Origin: G942493375 sp942493375
GTDB lineage: Bacteria; Armatimonadota; UBA5829
DNA length: 64,000 nucleotides
Direction of reading: 5' to 3'
NCBI GenBank assembly: GCA_942493375.1
Contig: OW818698.1
Span: forward strand, 6,820,001 to 6,884,000
The position numbers and the translations under genes are program-made. Each line of letters starts with the position of its first letter. Position 1 is the stretch's first letter. Shown here in pieces: positions 54,372-61,422 of this stretch. A model generated the notes under the pieces. That model ran no database searches. It was not told the origin of the DNA and saw only the letters and a program-made list of their open reading frames with translations.

Positions 54372-54998
54372 ATGAAGTTTAGGATAATACCACGCGAAGA
54401 AAAGTTTTTTGAGCTATTCCAGGAACAAGCTGAGAACGCTGTGGAAGCTGCTAAAGTACTTAAGGATCTTCTAGAAAACTATAATGATGTAGATCAAAAG
54501 CGTCTGAAGATAGAAATGATCGAAAATAATGGTGATGAAATAGCACACCGTATTTTTGAGAAACTCAATCTGACATTTGTCACTCCAATGGATCGTGAAG
54601 ATATCCACGCGTTAGCTTGTGCTTTGGACGATATTGTAGATATCATTAATGCCACTAGTCAGCGCCTGCAATTGTATAATGTTGGAACAATAACAGAGGA
54701 TGCTAAGCTCCTGGCTAATATCATTTTAAGAGCGACCGAAGAGACAGCAGTTATAGCAACTAGTCTGAACAATGTTAAAAATCTGAGTTCTCTTAAACAG
54801 CACTGGATTGAAGTCAACCGCTTAGAAAATGAAGCCGACAAGATCAGCAGGCATGCGATTGCTGACTTATTCTCTAGCAATAGAGATCCAATAGATGTTA
54901 TTAAGTGGAAAGAACTCTACGAGCATCTGGAGACTGTTACTGACAAGTGTGAGGATGTATCGGATATCGTTGAGGGAGTTGCTCTCAAAAACGCTTAA
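54372..54998 (+). CDS. DUF47 (PhoU-like) Pit accessory protein
   Basis: A 208-residue all-helical protein matching the DUF47/PhoU-like family (MKFRIIPREEKFFELFQEQA, NNGDEIAHRIFEKLNLTFVT, PMDREDIHALACALDDIVD, TDKCEDVSDIVEGVALKNA). It is thought to regulate or assemble with the neighbouring PiT transporter. ATG 54372 is chosen for the GGAGGCAG site upstream and for homology; the longer frame begins inside pit. A terminator follows. Confidence 0.92.
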   Translation: MKFRIIPREEKFFELFQEQAENAVEAAKVLKDLLENYNDVDQKRLKIEMIENNGDEIAHRIFEKLNLTFVTPMDREDIHALACALDDIVDIINATSQRLQLYNVGTITEDAKLLANIILRATEETAVIATSLNNVKNLSSLKQHWIEVNRLENEADKISRHAIADLFSSNRDPIDVIKWKELYEHLETVTDKCEDVSDIVEGVALKNA

Positions 54999-55019
54999 GT
55001 CAACATGTCTGCAATTTTG

Positions 55020-55070
55020 AACTCAGTGAAGAATCTATCTTAAGAGCTTTGATTCCTCACTGAGTTTTTT
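55020..55070. terminator. Terminator between DUF47 gene and tsaD (convergent)
   Basis: AACTCAGTGAAGAATC and GATTCCTCACTGAGTT form a 16-base stem with one mismatch; TTTT follows on the plus strand. The core AGTGAAGAATC is shared with the type-1 REP-like palindrome at 30689, so it may be a shortened relative. Confidence 0.8.
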
Positions 55071-55088
55071 ATTGCCTGCTATCTTAAA

Positions 55089-56093
55089 TCAACGAGTAGA
55101 TGTCCCCAGCTTTTCTGATGCCTTGCAGTCAATATCAAGAGAACCAGTGATACCATTTATATAATTAAAGTATGCAGCTGCACCCACCATCGCAGCGTTA
55201 TCAGTGCAGAGTATTGGTGGAGGGAATGCGGTTGGAATTCCCTTTTCAATCCCCATTTGTTTCACTGCCTTCTGTAAACCACTATTTGCAGCAACACCAC
55301 CGGCAATCATTACCATCTTGGCATTTCTCTGAATTGCTGCCTTAAATGTATGGTCTATCAGGACATCAATGACTGCCTGCTGGAACGAAGCTGCTATGTC
55401 TTCCATACTGAATGTATCTGCGTGTTGCTGAGCGAACCTTACTACCGCAGTCTTTATACCACTAAAGCTGAAATCAAGTGAATCACCGACTCGGGCACGT
55501 GGGAAATGTATTGCTTTTGGATTGCCGCCTTTTGCTAGTTTATCGATTATAGGGCCACCAGGATAACCCAGCCCCAGTGCCCTTGCAGACTTGTCGAATG
55601 CCTCTCCAGCCGCATCGTCACGGGTTCTGGCTATCACTTCATAACAGCCGTGTCCGGATGCATATACTATATCCGAGTGCCCACCTGATACAACAAGGCA
55701 CACAAATGGGAACTGAGGTTCATTCTCTGTGAGCCAGTTAGCATAAATATGTGCTTCTAGATGATGCACCGGTATGAGCGTGAGATTTCTGCCGTAAGCA
55801 ATAGCCTTAGCTGCTGAAACCCCGACAATTAATGCACCTATTAGTCCAGGTCTATTTACTACTCCAATTGCGTCAATATCTTCGAGCGTACATTTAGCCC
55901 TGTTCAATGCTTCTGAAATCACCGGAATAACAGCTTCCAGATGCCGTCTTGAAGCTACTTCCGGAACAACCCCACCAAATATCGAGTGAAGGTCTGTCTG
56001 GGAAGCGATTATGCTGGACAATATTTTTCTGCCATCTTCAACGACAGCAGTACTGGTTTCGTCGCAACTGGTTTCAATGGCGAGTATTTTCAA
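55089..56093 (-). CDS. tsaD: tRNA N6-adenosine threonylcarbamoyltransferase
   Basis: TsaD transfers the threonylcarbamoyl group to A37 of ANN-decoding tRNAs. The 334-residue product has ETSCDETS at the N-terminus, GGVVPEVASRRHLE, the metal-binding His111 and His115 (HHLEAH), VSGGHSD, and the C-terminal CTDNAAMVG motif. Start is TTG (56091-56093), overlapping the rimI stop as TTGA, which supports translational coupling. TsaB, its usual partner, is not adjacent. Confidence 0.95.
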   Translation of the reverse strand: MKILAIETSCDETSTAVVEDGRKILSSIIASQTDLHSIFGGVVPEVASRRHLEAVIPVISEALNRAKCTLEDIDAIGVVNRPGLIGALIVGVSAAKAIAYGRNLTLIPVHHLEAHIYANWLTENEPQFPFVCLVVSGGHSDIVYASGHGCYEVIARTRDDAAGEAFDKSARALGLGYPGGPIIDKLAKGGNPKAIHFPRARVGDSLDFSFSGIKTAVVRFAQQHADTFSMEDIAASFQQAVIDVLIDHTFKAAIQRNAKMVMIAGGVAANSGLQKAVKQMGIEKGIPTAFPPPILCTDNAAMVGAAAYFNYINGITGSLDIDCKASEKLGTSTR

Positions 56094-56623
56094 TCCGTTT
56101 GTTCCATTCTTTCGATTGATGTGTTTTGTGCTTGTTCTTTTAATTCTACGAGTTTCAAGCGAAAGTTATATGAGATGATGTCATCGACCCACATTATTAC
56201 TGCATTTTCATTGTTGTTTGTATAGTATTCACGTCGTATTGCGACAGGTTTGAAATCATATTTGATATAAAGGTTCTGGGCAGCTATATTGCTTTGCCTA
56301 ACCTCCAGAGTTGCCCGTTTTGCACCTCTTTCAACCGATTCTTCAAGCAAATCTATAAGCAGTCTTTCACCAAGTCGCATTTTACGGTATGGTTTGGCAA
56401 CAGCAATAGTGGTTATATGAGATTCATCCATAATTACCCACATACCAGCAAAACCAACTATGAGCTCATCGATACAAATCACCACATAATAAGCCGAGGC
56501 ATTGGAAATTTCGGTCAAATAAGCGCTTTCTGACCAGGGATCTGCAAAAGATTCTCTTTCAACTTCAATAACCCGAGACAAATCGGTTGGTTCCATTTTT
56601 CTAATTAAAACTGACTGTGCCAT
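56090..56623 (-). CDS. rimI: GNAT N-acetyltransferase, RimI type
   Basis: A 177-residue GNAT enzyme with the acetyl-CoA motif region (ITTIAVAKPYRKMRLGERLL) and LEVRQSNIAAQNLYIKYDFK, characteristic of RimI, which acetylates the N-terminus of ribosomal protein S18. The C-terminal ~30 residues are longer than typical and Gln/Glu-rich. TTGGAGAAAT precedes the ATG. It overlaps tsaD by 4 bases, a conserved pairing. Confidence 0.88.
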   Translation of the reverse strand: MAQSVLIRKMEPTDLSRVIEVERESFADPWSESAYLTEISNASAYYVVICIDELIVGFAGMWVIMDESHITTIAVAKPYRKMRLGERLLIDLLEESVERGAKRATLEVRQSNIAAQNLYIKYDFKPVAIRREYYTNNNENAVIMWVDDIISYNFRLKLVELKEQAQNTSIERMEQTD

Positions 56624-56734
56624 ATTTCTCCAATAATACTATGTGTGGTCGGAATCAAATAATCCTCAGAAGAGTGAAATAATCAGTTTGGGTTGACCAC
56701 AGTAGCATCGGCTGATATAATAATCCTCGACAGT

Positions 56735-56810
56735 GGGGCTGTGGCTCAGTTGGGAGAGCGCTTCCCTCGCACGGAAGAGGCCGCGAGTTCGAATCTCGCC
56801 AGCTCCACCA
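56735..56810 (+). tRNA. tRNA-Ala (anticodon CGC)
   Basis: A 76-base cloverleaf with encoded CCA. The acceptor GGGGCTG pairs with CAGCTCC (one G-T), the D-arm follows, anticodon stem CTTCC/GGAAG encloses loop CTCGCAC with anticodon CGC (56768-56770), and the T-arm has GTTCGAATC. It reads GCG codons. A CTTTTTT run follows and could terminate transcription. Confidence 0.97.
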
Positions 56811-56884
56811 CTTTTTTACCTCGTTATTATAACATAGTTTCACTCCCTTTCTCATCCACATACCTGTGCTTTTATTGTCTAGTA

Positions 56885-56964
56885 TGCTTTATTCACCATG
56901 CTTTGCTTTTGACCGGAATTACTGGTAAAAGCTGAGATAATACTTCATTCCGAGAAATAAAGCG
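56885..56964. repeat. Dispersed nested palindrome, copy D
   Basis: TGCTTTATTCACCATGCTTT, CTTTTGACCGG and TAAAAGCTGAG followed by GAAATAAAGC fit the family order. It lies between the tRNA gene and the YHS-protein gene. Confidence 0.7.
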
Positions 56965-57053
56965 TTACAGCCCGGCACTATTTTGGGCATAGTAACGTAT
57001 AATAGAATATATGCAGGCGTGAAATATATAGTCTGCTAATGGAGGATTGCTAA

Positions 57054-57470
57054 ATGCGCATTTCATCTCGTGTAGCACTTTGGGTTGTGCTCATAATCTC
57101 TGTAGCTCTGTTGAGTGCGGTTGCGGTTTCCGCTTCAAAAAAAGCACCAGCTAAGCATGTAAAGAAAATATCAGCAGTCTGCCCGGTTATGGGTAATGCT
57201 GTTCCAGATATAACGAAAGCTGCCGGCAAGTCGGTCTACAAGGGTAAAACTTACTATTTCTGTTGCCCGGCATGTAAACCGATGTTCGATGCTAATCCAG
57301 CCAAGTATGTGAAAGTGGTCAAAGCTAAGCCTGCAACGACCAGTGGTAAATGCACAAGTGCCCCACAAAGTGGATGCAAAGATGGAGTTTGTCCACTTCC
57401 TAAAACTACAAAAAATGTATCCGATGTTAAGAAAACTAAAACAACAAATCATGCAAATAAGCCCAAATAG
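57054..57470 (+). CDS. Exported YHS-domain protein
   Basis: A 138-residue product with a signal peptide/anchor (RVALWVVLIISVALLSAVAV), then a YHS domain with VCPVMGNAVP and YYFCCPACKPMFDANPAKY. The YHS cysteines probably bind a metal such as copper or zinc. The tail after about residue 90 is Lys/Thr-rich with additional cysteines (GKCTSAPQSGCKDGVCPLP), which may form a second metal site. GGAGG lies upstream of the ATG. Confidence 0.85.
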   Translation: MRISSRVALWVVLIISVALLSAVAVSASKKAPAKHVKKISAVCPVMGNAVPDITKAAGKSVYKGKTYYFCCPACKPMFDANPAKYVKVVKAKPATTSGKCTSAPQSGCKDGVCPLPKTTKNVSDVKKTKTTNHANKPK

Positions 57471-57506
57471 TAGTTCCATCAGTTACATTTGTAATATCGA
57501 AAGCTT

Positions 57507-57538
57507 CGGGTCTGGGAAACCAGACCCGTGGCTGTTTT
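57507..57538 (+). terminator. Terminator after the YHS-protein gene
   Basis: CGGGTCTGG-GAAA-CCAGACCCG is a 9-bp stem with a stable tetraloop, followed by TGGCTGTTTT. Confidence 0.75.
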
Positions 57539-57669
57539 AAACTGAATTAACCCTGACTATTATTGACTCAAGGTCAAAACAAAATTAGTTTGGCTTGCTG
57601 CTTGATATAATGTATAATTGGGCTGGATATCATCCAGTCAAGTCCTGTTCCAGCCGATAATTATAATAT

Positions 57670-58509
57670 ATGAAAAACTTAGCTACAGACCTCACATATT
57701 CACTTTGTAAGGCAATGGCATTTGTTGCTGTATGTCTATTAGTTTCCGCTACCTGTTGCGCTGGAACACTGGTTATGCAACTGGATGGAGATGAAGACAC
57801 AGCCAAAACTGCGACTGCTCCCAAGAACACTCCAACTGCCACTCAACCAGTCAACCGTGAGGCTTCCAGAAATGTAAGGATGGGTTCAGTTGGTGAAGTT
57901 ACAGCTAATCAAGCCCAGATACATCGCAGCCGAAGTACTACCAGCCGCGTTTTTTCATCAGTCCCAAGAAAAACAGCCTTAGCTGTAATCGCAACCAAGG
58001 ACGGGTGGTATGGAGTATTAATGTCCAATGGAGCAACCGGTTGGATTGAAGCAAAGCAAGTAACCTTGTTGGAATATGATATCGTTGCACCTGCACAGCC
58101 AACAAGTCGTTCCGGTGATGGTATCCGTGAACCTAATAGTGAGTTGTTACAAAATGAATTGATAAAAATCGCTGCTTCCTATAGTGGAACAAGATATGTT
58201 TTCGGTGGAGAAAATCCCAACACCGGCATGGACTGCTCAGCATTTTTAAGATCTGTCTTTAACAAGTTTGGCATTCACTTACCCCGCACTGCAAGGAGCC
58301 AGGCCAATGTTGGTGTAAAAGTCCCATTTGACCAACTGCAACCTGGAGACAGGCTTTACTTCGCATGTGGAAGTAAACAGATTGACCACTGCGGCATATA
58401 TGCAGGTAACGGATATTTTATCCATTGCTCATCCAGAAGAAATGGTGTTGGTTTCGATACCCTTGCCAACAATTTCTACTGGAATGGACTTGTTACTGCA
58501 AAACGTTAA
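57670..58509 (+). CDS. NlpC/P60-family cell-wall hydrolase with SH3-like domain
   Basis: A 279-residue exported protein. It has a signal peptide (VAVCLLVSATCCAG region, residues ~17-32), an SH3b-like domain at about 70-135 (EVTANQAQIHRSRSTTSRVF, GATGWIEAKQVTLLE), and a C-terminal NlpC/P60 domain with catalytic Cys near 189 (MDCSAFLRSVF) and His near 240 (IDHCGIYAGNG), plus the third polar residue near FIHCSS. These enzymes cut gamma-D-Glu-diamino-acid or similar bonds in peptidoglycan. The cysteines in ATCCAG could form a lipobox, but spacing is not ideal. Confidence 0.88.
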   Translation: MKNLATDLTYSLCKAMAFVAVCLLVSATCCAGTLVMQLDGDEDTAKTATAPKNTPTATQPVNREASRNVRMGSVGEVTANQAQIHRSRSTTSRVFSSVPRKTALAVIATKDGWYGVLMSNGATGWIEAKQVTLLEYDIVAPAQPTSRSGDGIREPNSELLQNELIKIAASYSGTRYVFGGENPNTGMDCSAFLRSVFNKFGIHLPRTARSQANVGVKVPFDQLQPGDRLYFACGSKQIDHCGIYAGNGYFIHCSSRRNGVGFDTLANNFYWNGLVTAKR

Positions 58510-58584
58510 ACCGCATTATTCACCAAACTTCGCTTTTAGCCGGCAGTAGGGTCAAAAGCTGAGTCAGTCATGAATAATGCGGGT
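58510..58584. repeat. Dispersed nested palindrome, copy E
   Basis: ACCGCATTATTCA (left) and TGAATAATGCGGGT (right) pair, enclosing GCTTTTAGCCGGCAGTAGGG TCAAAAGC. This is the most regular copy. It begins right after the NlpC gene's stop and may serve as its terminator. Confidence 0.8.
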
Positions 58585-58743
58585 TAATCCCCATTCTGCT
58601 ACACACAATCTATACCTCTACAGGATATTTGTGTCTGGGTGGAGAACTATACTCTCAGTATCTGCATTGCCAAATGTAAAACAGTGTGAGAGTGAAGTTG
58701 GTTCCTAACTTCCAACTTCCAAACTCCAGAAACAGGAGACGAT

Positions 58744-61368
58744 ATGGAGAATGCACAAATAAAGGATCAAATAGTCAGTGTAATATTGGCTGCTGGAAAA
58801 GGATCGCGGATGCATTCACCTCATCTGCATAAGGTTTGTTACCAGATAAATGGTAGACCGGTGATCGCTAAAGCCATTGAGTTATACGGATTGTGTGGAA
58901 TCGATACTCACTACATAGTGATGGGTGAGGTTCCAGGGCAGGTAATACAAGCCGCTTCTATGGCTTCCGGGAACATAGGTTTTTGTTATCAGAGCGAACA
59001 ACTTGGGACCGGTCATGCGACAAAATGTGCTGTAAATCTGCTGCAGTCCCTGGGATATAATGGCGGAATATTAGTTGTGGCTGGGGATAAAGTAGTTGAA
59101 GAGACTGCTATCCGCAAGCTGGTTGATGCATATCGTGGAAGTCAATGCGACCTGGCAATGATTGTGGGAGATACTGTTGATAATCCGTCTGCTGGCAGGA
59201 TTGTTTGTGATACGAATAATCAACCATTAGGCATTGTTGAATCAGTCGATATTGCCCGGTTACAAATCCTCAATATTCTTCGCAAACTAACAGCAGAAAA
59301 TGATATTTCAGCTGCAGAAGCTGAAAGTCTGGCTATTGCATATCTGAAGCACGAGAATAAAGCGGCAGTGGCTTTGGGAGGATTGTGGAGCTTAATAAAA
59401 CAGGGAATGTCTGTAACCTCCGAGAGTCTTTTAGCACATTTTAGCGAAGAAGATTTTGATCTCACACTAAATGGTAAGCACATAGCACCGGAGACACTCT
59501 CCGGACCAGGATTTGCTAATACTTCTATCTACCTCTTTAAAAGTAGCGCACTCTACTCCTCGCTCGAAAAACTTCAAAGCAGAAATGCCCAAAATGAAGA
59601 GTACTTAACCGACACTATATCCATTCTAGCATCAAACAACGCTGACATTCGATTAGTGCCTGTGGATTATCCTGAACAGGTAATGGCATTTAATACACAA
59701 GATGAATTCAGACGGATTGAAGATTACTACTCAGGGAGGAAGTCCATTTCGGTAAATGATCCTCCTCGCACCGTCAGAAGAGCGAGTGAATGGTTAAGGC
59801 GATTTGAAAGCAAAGAAACCGCCAGCAAACATTTGAGAGACACCTATGGTGATGATGAAGTCTTAGTGGAGAGTAGACGTAGACTCCTGGTATCAATGCT
59901 TCGGAGCTATGTGAGTCAGTATGCTGATGATGATGTTGTAATAACCCGTGCACCTGGACGCTTGAATATTATGGGCCGTCATGTAGATAGCCAGGGTGGG
60001 CACACGAATTTGATGGCTATAGATAAGGATTTGTATCTCATTGTTGGTACACGCAGTGATCGTCAGGTTATGTTGCATAATCTGAATGCACGCGAGATGC
60101 CGGAACGCAGATTTGATACTGATGATGTTGTCGCCAATTATGATGGTGGTGACTGGCTGGATTTTGTGGATAGCGAGCAAATACAGGGGCGTGCTCGTGA
60201 AGCCAAAGGTGACTGGTCGCAATACGTTACAGCTCCAGTTGCCAGGTTTCAAACAAAGTATCCCAATATTACTTTGAAAGGTTTGAATATTGTTGCTGCC
60301 GGGGATATTCCGATGGCGGCAGGTCTCAGTTCATCATCTGCTGTAGTAGTAGCCGTTGCAGAAGCTATTGCTCACATTAATGATATCGATATAACCCCTG
60401 AACAGTTTGTGGAATTGTGTGGAGAAGGGGAATGGTATGTGGGAACTAGAGGAGGAAGTGCTGATCATGCTGCAATGAAGTTTGCGAAAATCGGCAAGGT
60501 TATACATGCTGGTTTCCACCCATTTCATTTGGTTGACGAAGTGCCTTTCCCATCAGAATATGAGTTCTTAGTATGCAATTCACACCATAAGGCCCACAAG
60601 ACTGGAGGTGCGCGTGATATATTCAACCACCGTATTGCCTGTTACTATATCTCAAGGGATATATTTAAGTCCGAATTTCCGAAATATGCCAGTCAGGTTG
60701 AACATGTCAGGGATATAAATGTCCGAAATCTTGGCGTAAGTTATCCGGAACTTCTGGAAATGCTCCTCAAGATACCTGCAACAATATCAAGAGATGAGCT
60801 TATATCCAGACTTTCAGAAGAGCAAATTAGAAAGTATCTTGGCACACATTCTGTTGAATTTAAGGAATATCCTCTAAGAGCTGTGTTAATATTTGGATTG
60901 GCAGAGTGCGAACGAAGCCGCGCGTGCCCTGAATTATTAATCAATAGAAGAATGCGTGAATTCGGCAAACTGATGAATGCCTCCCATGATGGTGATAGAG
61001 TGTCAAAATGGGAAGATTGTCAGTTTAGATCCTATATTGCTGATTATTCTGACGCTGGACTTCAAGAGTTGATTGCTCTAGCCAGAGAAAACACTCCAGG
61101 CTCTGAGTTGGTCTTCCAGCCAGGTGGATATAGCTGCAGCATTCCTGAGATTGATCATATGGTAGATATCGCTCTTAGTCAGGACTATGTCCTGGGCGCA
61201 CAAATGCTGGGAGCTGGACTGGGCGGATGTATGGCTGTTCTAGTTCATAAAGACAATGCTGACAGGGCAATAGAATTGCTAACGCGTGAATATTACGAAC
61301 CTGCAGGATTTTCACCGGAGATATTCCGCTGCAGACCAGTAGCTGGGAGCAGAGTAGTTAGATTTTAA
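58744..61368 (+). CDS. Bifunctional GlmU-like nucleotidyltransferase / GHMP (galactokinase-like) kinase fusion
   Basis: An 874-residue fusion. Residues ~10-330 are a GlmU-type pyrophosphorylase: VILAAGKGSRMHSPHLHKV, EQLGTGHATKCA and NAQNEEYLTDTISIL match UDP-GlcNAc pyrophosphorylases. The usual metal-binding GDxPL is altered to GDKVVEE, and about 100 residues are inserted after NPSAGRIV. Residues ~400-870 are a GHMP kinase: GRLNIMGRHVDSQGGHTN, the phosphate loop MAAGLSSSSAVVV near 526, and LGAGLGGCMAVL near 822. It most likely phosphorylates a free sugar at C1 and converts it to an NDP-sugar. The sugar is not known. Confidence 0.8.
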   Translation: MENAQIKDQIVSVILAAGKGSRMHSPHLHKVCYQINGRPVIAKAIELYGLCGIDTHYIVMGEVPGQVIQAASMASGNIGFCYQSEQLGTGHATKCAVNLLQSLGYNGGILVVAGDKVVEETAIRKLVDAYRGSQCDLAMIVGDTVDNPSAGRIVCDTNNQPLGIVESVDIARLQILNILRKLTAENDISAAEAESLAIAYLKHENKAAVALGGLWSLIKQGMSVTSESLLAHFSEEDFDLTLNGKHIAPETLSGPGFANTSIYLFKSSALYSSLEKLQSRNAQNEEYLTDTISILASNNADIRLVPVDYPEQVMAFNTQDEFRRIEDYYSGRKSISVNDPPRTVRRASEWLRRFESKETASKHLRDTYGDDEVLVESRRRLLVSMLRSYVSQYADDDVVITRAPGRLNIMGRHVDSQGGHTNLMAIDKDLYLIVGTRSDRQVMLHNLNAREMPERRFDTDDVVANYDGGDWLDFVDSEQIQGRAREAKGDWSQYVTAPVARFQTKYPNITLKGLNIVAAGDIPMAAGLSSSSAVVVAVAEAIAHINDIDITPEQFVELCGEGEWYVGTRGGSADHAAMKFAKIGKVIHAGFHPFHLVDEVPFPSEYEFLVCNSHHKAHKTGGARDIFNHRIACYYISRDIFKSEFPKYASQVEHVRDINVRNLGVSYPELLEMLLKIPATISRDELISRLSEEQIRKYLGTHSVEFKEYPLRAVLIFGLAECERSRACPELLINRRMREFGKLMNASHDGDRVSKWEDCQFRSYIADYSDAGLQELIALARENTPGSELVFQPGGYSCSIPEIDHMVDIALSQDYVLGAQMLGAGLGGCMAVLVHKDNADRAIELLTREYYEPAGFSPEIFRCRPVAGSRVVRF

Positions 61369-61422
61369 ACAATCTAAAACATATATTAAATGGAAATGAA
61401 AGACTCAAGGATGAGGTATAAA

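Noticed and set aside
55089..56623. Annotating tsaD start further upstream
   Set aside because: The family N-terminus begins exactly at the TTG that overlaps rimI; upstream sequence codes for the RimI tail.
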